NCBI GenBank assembly: GCA_030523905.1
Contig: JAUNHO010000081.1
Location: 1 to 5,717, forward strand
Source of the DNA: Bergeyella zoohelcum
Lineage (GTDB): Bacteria; Bacteroidota; Bacteroidia; Flavobacteriales; Weeksellaceae
Direction of reading: 5' to 3'
Length of the DNA stretch: 5,717 nucleotides
How positions within the stretch are numbered: the first letter of the stretch is position 1; each line of letters begins with the position of its first letter. The notes under the pieces are model-generated. The model was given only the letters and a program-made list of their open reading frames with translations. It searched no databases and was not told the DNA's origin. Shown piece by piece: positions 1-5,377 of this stretch. The position numbers and the translations under genes are program-made.

Positions 1-1194
1 TATTTTTGATTTTGCTAAAATAGAAATTTTTTTTTCTTTGAAAAATTTTGAGACCTTTTTCTTTCCGTTTAGTCCTTTTGGATAGAAAAAATCGCCTGTT
101 TTTTTATGCCTTAATTTAAGGGGAAAAGCCAATTTTTCAGCATCAAAAGTCCAATGAAAATCAGTTGGTTTTTCTAGATTTTCTTTTATTTTTTCGGGTA
201 AAAAAATCTCGTTTCTATCATTGATTTCTAAAAAAATCTCGTCATTGTTTTCTTGTTCCTCTGTTTGTTTTTTACTGATAATTAATTCATTACGATTAAT
301 ATTTAGCAGAAAAGCATCGGAGTAGAAAAGACTTCCTGTTTCAGCGGTAAAGATTTTCGTGATTCCAGTTTCATTATTAAAGCCAAAAATTTTCAGTATT
401 TCAAATTTCACAAAAAAACTTTCTTTATCCAGTTGTTCTTTATCCAAAATCCACTCGTTTTCGGTTTCTTTTAATGTGATTTTTTTTCTTATTTCAGAAA
501 TTTGCCCAGCGATGAAACCTTCCGTTTGGCTCAAAATCCCAAGCGTTTTTTGGAAATTTTGCAGAAAATTTTCGTTCGTTTCCATTAGTTTTGGCACAAT
601 TTCGTTACGGATTTTGTTCCGCAGATAATCATTTTTTTTATTAGAAATATCCTCACGAAACGGAATTTTTTGCTCTTTGGCAAAATCATAAATTTCCTGT
701 TTGGTAACGCCCAAAAGCGGTCGGATAATTTTATTTTCATTATTCGGAATGCCACAAAGTCCCTTTATCCCAGAGCCTCGCGATAGGTTGATGAAAAAGG
801 TTTCCAACTGGTCGTTCAGATGATGAGCGGTAACTAAAAAATCTAATTTTCGTTCTTCTAAAACGCTGAAAAAGAATTGATAACGCAGATTTCTTGCCCA
901 AAGCTGAATGGAGCCATCAGGCTTTTTGTCTCTTTCGGAAACTTCGTAAAGATGAAATTTTATTTGGTGTTTTTGGCAATAGTCCTGCACCTGTTTTTGG
1001 TCAAGTTCGGAGTCCTCGCCACGCAGTTTATAGTTGATGTGGGCAACTTCAAAATGAAAATTTTCCGTATCTTGTTTTTTTCGTTTGAAAAGTTCTAGCA
1101 TTACCATAGAATCCACGCCGCCACTTACGGCAAGGAGCAGTTTTTTGTTGTCTAAAATCGGTGTGTAAGCTTCAAATTTTTCTTGAAAAAACAT
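1..1194 (-). CDS. tilS: tRNA(Ile)-lysidine synthetase TilS, 3' end cut off by window
   Basis: TilS is a cytoplasmic ATP-dependent enzyme that joins lysine to C34 of the CAU-anticodon tRNA-Ile, so that it reads AUA and is charged with isoleucine. Read on the minus strand from the ATG at 1194-1192, the frame stays open for 398 codons to base 1. The N-type ATP pyrophosphatase P-loop SGGVDS is at residues 24-29. The family block AHHLNDQLET is at 123-132, followed by RGSGIKG (139-145) and the FRED-SN...Y-RN-IR block at 179-196. The C-terminal domain signature (LRHKKTGDFFYPKGLNGKKK, then VSKFF) lies at about 361-385. Residue 127 is Asn where many TilS proteins have Asp; I do not think this alone argues for loss of function. 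Family proteins in this phylum are usually about 430-440 residues, so roughly 35-40 residues are missing only because the window ends. The start sits just upstream of the P-loop strand, as is normal. The gene is divergent from the OmpA lipoprotein gene. Several A8-A9 runs in the coding strand fit the AT-rich composition. Confidence 0.95.
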   Translation of the reverse strand, partial: MFFQEKFEAYTPILDNKKLLLAVSGGVDSMVMLELFKRKKQDTENFHFEVAHINYKLRGEDSELDQKQVQDYCQKHQIKFHLYEVSERDKKPDGSIQLWARNLRYQFFFSVLEERKLDFLVTAHHLNDQLETFFINLSRGSGIKGLCGIPNNENKIIRPLLGVTKQEIYDFAKEQKIPFREDISNKKNDYLRNKIRNEIVPKLMETNENFLQNFQKTLGILSQTEGFIAGQISEIRKKITLKETENEWILDKEQLDKESFFVKFEILKIFGFNNETGITKIFTAETGSLFYSDAFLLNINRNELIISKKQTEEQENNDEIFLEINDRNEIFLPEKIKENLEKPTDFHWTFDAEKLAFPLKLRHKKTGDFFYPKGLNGKKKVSKFFKEKKISILAKSKI

Positions 1195-1305
1195 AAGCAA
1201 AAATAAAAAAAAGAAACCAAATAAGGACTTTTTATGAGAAAAATCTTTGTTAATTAGAAAAAAATCCTTATATTTGCTTTGATTTAACGAAAAAAATCTT
1301 AAAAT
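1195..1305. promoter_or_regulatory. divergent intergenic promoter region (tilS / OmpA lipoprotein)
   Basis: These 111 AT-rich bases separate two divergent start codons and hold no plausible gene. The plus-strand promoter is clear and is listed separately. For tilS, the best minus-strand candidate is the complement of 1218-1228, which reads GTCCTTATTTG. It resembles the plus-strand box context TCCTTATATTTG but is only a partial match to TAnnTTTG, and I find no convincing -33 TTTG about 19 bases upstream of it. If it is used, the tilS leader would be only about 15-20 bases. Neither gene has a Shine-Dalgarno sequence; both have A-rich leaders, as is usual in this phylum. Confidence 0.5.
1246..1276 (+). 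promoter_or_regulatory. Bacteroidota-type promoter of the OmpA lipoprotein gene
   Basis: The -33 element TTTG lies at 1246-1249 and the -7 element TATATTTG at 1269-1276, a perfect match to the TAnnTTTG consensus of the primary sigma factor in Bacteroidota. The spacer is 19 bases, in the usual range. Transcription would start near 1281-1284, leaving a leader of about 22-25 A-rich bases before the ATG at 1306. Confidence 0.8.
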
Positions 1306-2142
1306 ATGAAACTAATAAAAATGGTTGTCGCTGGGGCAATGGCGACTATGATGGCATCTTGTGTGAGCCAAAAACAATATGACGCACTGAATCTGAACTA
1401 TAAACAAAGTCTTGAAAATCTATCTGAAAGACAGAGAGAAATTCAGGATTTGAAGTCGCAAAACTCGGCATTGGCAAGTGAAAATAACCTACTGAAAAGT
1501 CAGCACGATGCTCTGAAATCTTCCCTAGACCATTGCTTGGCAAATAGCGGGAAATCTTCGGCAAATATTGATAAATTGGTGGGAGAAATCAATGCTTCAA
1601 ATTCTTACATTAAGCAACTGATTTCCACGAATGCGAAGAATGATAGTTTGAATTTGGCGTTGTCTAACAAGCTGAAACGCTCTCTAGATAATGTGGCAGA
1701 TTCTGATGTTCAGGTAAAGGTGTTGAAGGGCGTGGTAATGATTTCTTTGTCTGATAAAATGCTTTATAAATCAGGAGATTACAATGTTTTACCAGCGGCA
1801 CAAGAGGTGCTAGGAAAAGTAGCGAAAGTCATCAATGATTATGATAAATATTCTGTTTTAATTGAAGGAAATACGGATAATGTTCCGCTCAATTCGGCGA
1901 ATTTACCGAGAGATAATTGGGATTTATCCGCATTGAGAGCTACGGCGGTTGCGAAGGTTTTGCAAAGCCAGTTTGGTGTAGATCCATCTAGAATAACGGC
2001 TGGTGGGCGTTCGGAATACAACCCTAAATCTACCAATATGAGCGTATCTGGTAGGGCAGAAAACCGAAGAACGGAAATCATCATTATGCCGAAGTTAGAT
2101 GAATTTATGAAACTGATGGACATCGCTCCTGTGAAGAAGTAA
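1306..2142 (+). CDS. OmpA-family peptidoglycan-binding lipoprotein
   Basis: This 278-residue lipoprotein probably sits in the outer membrane facing the periplasm and tethers it to peptidoglycan. Residues 1-18 are a lipoprotein signal peptide with two N-terminal lysines, a hydrophobic core and the lipobox MASC ending at Cys19. Residues about 24-76 are rich in heptad-like Leu, Glu, Gln and Lys and look like an alpha-helical coiled coil; a second helical stretch covers about 88-126. The OmpA/MotB C-terminal domain spans about 136-262. It contains GNTDNVP with Asp191, and the motif N-xx-LS-xx-RA-xx-V-xxx-L, matched exactly at 204-219 with Arg211. These correspond to the Asp/Arg pair that binds diaminopimelate in OmpA-like domains. 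GRAENRRTEI (249-258) is the usual domain end. No beta-barrel is present, so this resembles an elongated Pal/MotB-like anchor rather than true OmpA. Cys19 is followed by VSQKQ, without the acidic cluster that acts as a surface-export signal in this phylum, which agrees with a periplasmic location. The gene appears monocistronic, with its own promoter and terminator. Confidence 0.93.
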   Translation: MKLIKMVVAGAMATMMASCVSQKQYDALNLNYKQSLENLSERQREIQDLKSQNSALASENNLLKSQHDALKSSLDHCLANSGKSSANIDKLVGEINASNSYIKQLISTNAKNDSLNLALSNKLKRSLDNVADSDVQVKVLKGVVMISLSDKMLYKSGDYNVLPAAQEVLGKVAKVINDYDKYSVLIEGNTDNVPLNSANLPRDNWDLSALRATAVAKVLQSQFGVDPSRITAGGRSEYNPKSTNMSVSGRAENRRTEIIIMPKLDEFMKLMDIAPVKK

Positions 2143-2158
2143 ATAAAGTGTATAGAGA

Positions 2159-2190
2159 GGCTCTTATCTTGATAGATAAGGCCTTTTTTT
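2159..2190 (+). terminator. intrinsic terminator after the OmpA lipoprotein gene
   Basis: The left arm GGC (2159-2161), one bulged T, then CTTATCT (2163-2169) pairs with AGATAAG (2174-2180) and GCC (2181-2183) around the loop TGAT. The ten-pair stem is followed directly by seven T residues (2184-2190). It lies 16 bases after the stop codon, an ordinary Rho-independent terminator arrangement. Confidence 0.88.
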
Positions 2191-2199
2191 GTATATTTG
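2169..2199 (+). promoter_or_regulatory. promoter of the O-methyltransferase gene, overlapping the terminator
   Basis: A perfect -7 box, TATATTTG, lies at 2192-2199, immediately after the terminator T-run. The best -33 match is TTG at 2169-2171 with a 20-base spacer, which falls at the loop of the terminator hairpin. The start of transcription would be about 2204-2207, leaving only some 11-14 bases before the ATG at 2218. The -7 assignment is firm; the -33 assignment is weaker. Confidence 0.7.
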
Positions 2200-2217
2200 C
2201 GATGAAAATTAGATAAA

Positions 2218-2865
2218 ATGAGTTTTTTCAGTGAATTAAGCCCAGAAATGGATTTTTATTTAGAAAATCATACCTCTTCAGAATCTGAACTTCTTACGAG
2301 ATTAAGGGAGGAAACCTACCGAGATGTACCGCATTCTCATATGATTTCAGGGGTACAGCAGGGGCGTTTTCTTTCGGTTATTTCCAAAATGCTTCGCCCC
2401 AAAAGAGTACTAGAACTGGGGACTTTCACAGGTTATGCTACGCTATGTATGGCGGAAGGCTTGGCAGAAAATGGCAAAATCACTACGCTAGACATTAATG
2501 AAGAACTGGCTTCTATTCCCCAAAAATATTTTACAGAAAGCCAGTGGGCGAGCCAGATAGAATTTCGTTTGGAAGATGCCAGAGACTACCTTAAAACCTC
2601 TACGGAAACCTTTGATTTGGTATTTATAGATGCTAATAAATCAGCGTATGTGGATTATTTTTATCTCATAAAACCGAGGCTGCAACAAGGTTCTGTGGTA
2701 CTGTTTGATAATGTCCTTTGGTATGGTAAAGTCTTGGAAGACACGCCAAAAAGTAAGATGACGAAAAAAATAAAGGAACTCAACGATATTGCCACCCAAG
2801 ACCCTGATTTTGATAGTTTTATATTGCCACTTCGTGATGGTATTCATTTTTTGAGAAAGAAATAA
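2218..2865 (+). CDS. class I SAM-dependent O-methyltransferase (CCoAOMT-like, Methyltransf_3)
   Basis: This 215-residue soluble methyltransferase belongs to the family typified by catechol and caffeoyl-CoA O-methyltransferases, which move the methyl group of S-adenosylmethionine to a hydroxyl, usually with a bound divalent metal. Visible motifs are the SAM-binding strand and glycine loop VLELGTFTGYA (64-74), the acidic residue at the end of strand 2 in LDINEE (Asp92), and FDLVFIDANK (132-141) with Asp138 and Lys141. FDNVLWYGKV (163-172) supplies Asp164 and Asn165. Asp138, Asp164 and Asn165 match the metal-binding set of the family. The length is typical (about 210-220). There is no signal peptide or membrane segment, so it should be cytoplasmic. 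The substrate cannot be read from the sequence, and the neighbours give no pathway clue. It has its own promoter upstream, and another -7 box separates it from the next gene, so it is probably monocistronic. Confidence 0.93.
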   Translation: MSFFSELSPEMDFYLENHTSSESELLTRLREETYRDVPHSHMISGVQQGRFLSVISKMLRPKRVLELGTFTGYATLCMAEGLAENGKITTLDINEELASIPQKYFTESQWASQIEFRLEDARDYLKTSTETFDLVFIDANKSAYVDYFYLIKPRLQQGSVVLFDNVLWYGKVLEDTPKSKMTKKIKELNDIATQDPDFDSFILPLRDGIHFLRKK

Positions 2866-2917
2866 AGAAGATTGTTAAAAATAAATCTTTGAAATAGGAT
2901 AATTACTAATAATTTTT

Positions 2918-2925
2918 TATATTTG
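2918..2925 (+). promoter_or_regulatory. -7 promoter box of the NlpC/P60 - DUF1648 - waaA operon
   Basis: TATATTTG is a perfect match to the TAnnTTTG consensus and lies 16 bases before the ATG at 2942. The expected -33 position (about 2895-2899) has no good TTTG; the nearest, 2888-2891, leaves a long spacer of 26 bases. The 76-base gap upstream holds no gene. Transcription from here would give a leader of only about 10 bases. Confidence 0.65.
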
Positions 2926-2941
2926 GCACATAAAAATTAAT

Positions 2942-3664
2942 ATGTCGTTGAACAAAGCAATCACTACCGTTTCTGTGGCATCAGTAAGAACCAGCAATTC
3001 TGATAAAGCCGAGATGATGACGCAGTTACTTTTTGGCGAAAGCGTAGAGATTTTGGATACCAAAAAAGATTGGTGGAAGATAAAATCCCATTACGATGGT
3101 TCAGAGGGCTGGGTAGATGCCAAGCAATTGGTGGCGATTTCCGATGAAGATTTCGCTGAGAGAACTACGGAAATCATCACGGAGAGAGTCTTGTATTACA
3201 ATCATAAAGAGGAGCAGTTTCTACTTTCCATAGGCTCGGAAGTGGTGAGAGAAAACCCCGTAGAACCAGTACCAGAAGACCTTCGGCAGACCATTATGCA
3301 GATGGCTTTGGGCTTTCTCAATGTGCCATATCTGTGGGGTGGGCGAAGTTTTTTCGGGGTAGATGCGAGTGGTTTTGTCCAGATTATTTATAAAGCCAAT
3401 GGGATAAAACTCCCAAGAGAAGCCGCCCAACAGGTAGAATATGGAGAGGTTTTGGATTTCGTAGAAGAGGCAGAAGCAGGGGATTTGGCATTTTTTGAAA
3501 ACGAAGACGGAAAGATAACGCATACTGGTATAATGCTTGAAAATCAGGAGGTTATACACGCTTATGGGAAGGTGAGGATAGATGTACTGGATTCCATTGG
3601 GATTTTCAACAAAGACCTGAACAAACATACGCACAAATTAAGATTCATCAAAAAGATTTTGTAA
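2942..3664 (+). CDS. SH3b + NlpC/P60 (C40-fold) protein lacking the catalytic cysteine
   Basis: This 240-residue protein has an N-terminal bacterial SH3 domain (about 8-66, ending in the typical GWVDAKQL) and a C-terminal NlpC/P60 domain (about 112-225). Active members are cysteine peptidases that cut gamma-D-Glu-diamino acid bonds in peptidoglycan peptides; the closest known layout is that of YkfC-type murein peptide recycling enzymes. The fold signatures are all present: PYLWGGRSFFGVDASGF (129-145), the AGDLAFF stretch (179-185), KITHTGIM with the expected catalytic His194, and EVIHAYG with His206 as the third polar residue. However, the invariant D-C-S-G is D-A-S-G: Ala142, codon GCG at 3365-3367. 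The whole protein has no cysteine, so no other residue could stand in. No frameshift or early stop is seen and the rest of the domain is well kept, which suggests selection for binding rather than catalysis. There is no signal peptide, so it is probably cytoplasmic. It is the first gene of a tight three-gene operon: the next ATG begins directly after its TAA. Confidence 0.92.
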   Translation: MSLNKAITTVSVASVRTSNSDKAEMMTQLLFGESVEILDTKKDWWKIKSHYDGSEGWVDAKQLVAISDEDFAERTTEIITERVLYYNHKEEQFLLSIGSEVVRENPVEPVPEDLRQTIMQMALGFLNVPYLWGGRSFFGVDASGFVQIIYKANGIKLPREAAQQVEYGEVLDFVEEAEAGDLAFFENEDGKITHTGIMLENQEVIHAYGKVRIDVLDSIGIFNKDLNKHTHKLRFIKKIL

Positions 3665-4120
3665 ATGAATACTTTACCTACAATATTGAATAGCATAAGT
3701 TTCCTATTTTTGGCTTTGATTTTTTTCACGGCGATTAAAAATTATCCCCAATTGCCGAATAAAATTCCCATTCATTTTAATATTGAAGGTAAAGCAGATA
3801 GATACAGCAGTAAAAAATGGATTTTTCTCTTACCTATTTTAGGGCTTGTCCTTTTAGCTTTTATGACTGCCGACTTAGAATATAATTTTCCTATAAAAAT
3901 TACCAAAGAAAACTTTGAAAATCAAAAACTTATCGCAGATATTGTTACGAGTGGAATTGGCTTAATATCTATGTTATTATTTTATTCCATTATCCAATTG
4001 ACCATTCATTATCAAGATGAGATTAAAAGAAAAAAATGGAAGATTTACATTTGGACTTTTGGGATTCTTTCCATCATTTTTCCAATTATTATGATTATAA
4101 TCGCTTATATCTACCGATAA
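3665..4120 (+). CDS. DUF1648-domain integral membrane protein
   Basis: This small inner-membrane protein of 151 residues has four predicted hydrophobic helices at about 6-24, 52-68, 92-112 and 128-149. Between helices 1 and 2 it carries the DUF1648 signature YPQLPNKIPIHFNIEGKADR (27-46): Tyr-Pro-x-Leu-Pro, then Ile-Pro-x-His-Phe, Gly42 and Asp45, followed by a lysine pair before helix 2. DUF1648 occurs in SdpI-like proteins, some of which give immunity to a killing peptide in Bacillus. This protein has only the DUF1648 core, so an immunity role would be a guess. The start codon follows the preceding TAA with no gap, and the stop is one base before the waaA start, so it should be translationally coupled to both neighbours. 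The basic loop KRKK (121-124) probably faces the cytoplasm. No catalytic motif is seen. Confidence 0.85.
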   Translation: MNTLPTILNSISFLFLALIFFTAIKNYPQLPNKIPIHFNIEGKADRYSSKKWIFLLPILGLVLLAFMTADLEYNFPIKITKENFENQKLIADIVTSGIGLISMLLFYSIIQLTIHYQDEIKRKKWKIYIWTFGILSIIFPIIMIIIAYIYR

Positions 4121-4121
4121 A

Positions 4122-5339
4122 ATGGGAGTTTTTTATACTATTTTCATTCATTTACTTGCTTTTGGGTTAAAGGTTTTTTCATTCTTGAACGACAAGGCAA
4201 GGCAAGGCATCGTGGGACGAAAAAAATCCTTTGAAGCGGTGCAAAACATCAAAAATAAAAAGGTCATTTGGATGCACGCCGCCAGTTTGGGCGAGTATGA
4301 GCAAGGGCTTCCAGTATTGGAACGATTAAAAAAAGAATTTCCGCAACATAAAATTTTGGTTACTTTTTTTTCGCCATCAGGATATGAAAATGTAGTGAAG
4401 AAAAACCACCCAGCCGATGCGATTTGCTATCTGCCTTTTGACAAAAAATCAGAGATAAAACGCTTTGTTTCACTATTCCAAACGGAGATTTTTTTTACCA
4501 TAAAATACGATTTTTGGTATCATCTTTTAGCCGAACTCAAACAGCAAGGAGCGAAAACCTTCGTGGTTTCGGCATTGTTTTATGAAAAGCAAATTTTCTT
4601 CAAACCTTACGGAAAATGGTTCGTTCAGCAATTAAAACAAAATATTGATACCTTTTTTCACCAAACTGAAAAGTCTAAACAATTAGCCGTAAAAATTGGA
4701 CTAGAAAAATCCGTTCTTTCTGGCGACACAAGGTTTGACCGCGTAAAACATCAACGAGAAAGGGATAATTTCGTTCCTTTTATAGAGGAATTTAAGGCGG
4801 ATAAAAAACTCATCGTTTTTGGAAGTTCTTGGGAGGCGGAAGAAAAAATCGCCCAACTCGTAACCGAAAAATCTGATGCGAAAATCATCATCGCTCCACA
4901 CGATATAAAAAGAGAGATTAAATTTAATTCTCAAAAACCTATTGTCCGTTATTCTAAAGCCCCCTTTGGGGGGAAGGGGGGCATACTCGTTATCGACTCC
5001 ATCGGTCTTCTTTCCAAGCTTTATTCTTATGCCGATATAGCGGTGGTGGGCGGTGGTTTTCACTCCAAAGGTTTGCACAATATCTTAGAGGCGGCAACTT
5101 TTGGGAAGCCTGTTTTATTTGGCAATCAGTACCGAAAAAATCCAGAGGCAGATGCTCTTATCCACGCAGGTGGCGGAAAATCCTTTACAAATGAACAACA
5201 AACCGCTGATTTCATTCTAGAACTTTTGAACAATGAGGACAAACGACAAGAAATGTCCGAAAAATCAAAGCTTTTTATTGATGTCCAGCCCAATGCCACG
5301 GAGATAGTTTTGAGAGAAATGATAAAGGATAGAATTTAG
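4122..5339 (+). CDS. waaA: 3-deoxy-D-manno-octulosonic acid transferase (Kdo transferase)
   Basis: WaaA (KdtA) transfers Kdo from CMP-Kdo to the lipid A precursor on the cytoplasmic face of the inner membrane, a key step in making the LPS inner core. The 405-residue protein has an N-terminal hydrophobic anchor (about 4-22). It then shows the GT-B fold signatures of family GT30: WMHAASLGEYEQ (50-61) with the presumed catalytic base Glu58, TFFSPSGYE (81-89), and SGDTRFDRV (200-208). FGSSWEAEE is at 233-241, APHDI at 258-262, and the CMP-Kdo-side block DIAVVGGGFHSKGLHNILEA at 305-324 is followed by the GKPVLFG and YRKNPEA region (328-343). In the KYDFW stretch (128-132) Asp130 replaces the Glu common in the family. 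Residues about 279-287 (KAPFGGKGG) are encoded by an unusual GC-rich palindrome listed separately. The gene starts one base after the DUF1648 stop (TAA A ATG), so its expression should depend on the operon promoter upstream of 2942. Residues 23-28 are encoded by a short CAAGG tandem repeat. Confidence 0.95.
   Translation: MGVFYTIFIHLLAFGLKVFSFLNDKARQGIVGRKKSFEAVQNIKNKKVIWMHAASLGEYEQGLPVLERLKKEFPQHKILVTFFSPSGYENVVKKNHPADAICYLPFDKKSEIKRFVSLFQTEIFFTIKYDFWYHLLAELKQQGAKTFVVSALFYEKQIFFKPYGKWFVQQLKQNIDTFFHQTEKSKQLAVKIGLEKSVLSGDTRFDRVKHQRERDNFVPFIEEFKADKKLIVFGSSWEAEEKIAQLVTEKSDAKIIIAPHDIKREIKFNSQKPIVRYSKAPFGGKGGILVIDSIGLLSKLYSYADIAVVGGGFHSKGLHNILEAATFGKPVLFGNQYRKNPEADALIHAGGGKSFTNEQQTADFILELLNNEDKRQEMSEKSKLFIDVQPNATEIVLREMIKDRI
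4193..4209 (+). repeat. CAAGG short tandem repeat inside waaA
   Basis: Three perfect CAAGG units are followed by a partial CA (17 bases), encoding residues near the N-terminus of WaaA just after the membrane anchor. Gain or loss of one 5-base unit would shift the reading frame. With only three units, frequent slippage is unlikely. Confidence 0.7.
4959..4982 (+). repeat. GC-rich imperfect palindrome embedded in waaA
   Basis: The 24 bases consist of G, C5, T3, G6, A2, G6 and C, with 19 of 24 being G or C, in strong contrast to the AT-rich surroundings. GCCCCCTT (4959-4966) can pair with AAGGGGGGC (4974-4982) with one bulged G, or C5 can pair with the nearer G6. It stays in frame and encodes part of KAPFGGKGG in WaaA, between the strand around RYS and the conserved ILVIDSIGLL. 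On the opposite strand it would read APLPPKGG. Its composition and symmetry suggest a copy of a dispersed repeat rather than sequence shaped by enzyme function; that origin is inferred. Confidence 0.6.
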
Positions 5340-5351
5340 TAATAAAAAGCG

Positions 5352-5359
5352 TACCTTTG
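5352..5359 (+). promoter_or_regulatory. -7 promoter box of the DUF3575-like gene
   Basis: TACCTTTG matches TAnnTTTG and lies 18 bases before the ATG at 5378, beginning 12 bases after the waaA stop. No good -33 TTTG is seen at the expected distance, where the sequence is the end of waaA. The gene is therefore probably transcribed separately, though read-through from waaA is possible because I see no terminator between them. Confidence 0.6.
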
Positions 5360-5377
5360 CTGTCTGAAAATAATTTT

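Noticed and set aside
27..638. T8-T9 runs at 27-35, 480-487 and 631-638 in tilS as phase-variation sites
   Set aside because: The runs are lysine codons on the coding strand in an AT-rich gene, and tilS is normally essential; there is no sign that switching is used.
359..1098. Two plus-strand open frames (359-628 and 877-1098)
   Set aside because: Both lie antisense to tilS, whose frame carries clear family motifs throughout; their products are low-complexity and hydrophobic with no recognisable domain.
2202..2216. Five-codon upstream reading frame (ATG to TAA) just before the methyltransferase gene
   Set aside because: Its ATG is at or upstream of the start of transcription expected from the -7 box at 2192-2199, so it is probably not in the mRNA; a frame this short is likely chance.
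2868..2889. Possible terminator hairpin after the methyltransferase gene (AAGATT pairing with AATCTT)
   Set aside because: The stem has only six pairs, all but one A-T, with a ten-base loop and no T-run after it.
3221..3634. A 137-residue minus-strand open frame
   Set aside because: It is antisense to the NlpC/P60 gene, has no promoter or recognisable motif, and its composition is that of a shadow frame.
3665..4120. DUF1648 protein as an SdpI-type immunity protein of a toxin system
   Set aside because: Only the DUF1648 core is present and no toxin-like or signal-peptide-bearing small gene lies beside it; its neighbours are envelope genes.
4701..5078. A 125-residue minus-strand open frame, including an APLPPKGG stretch
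   Set aside because: It lies antisense to conserved waaA sequence; the APLPPKGG part is just the palindrome read from the other strand.
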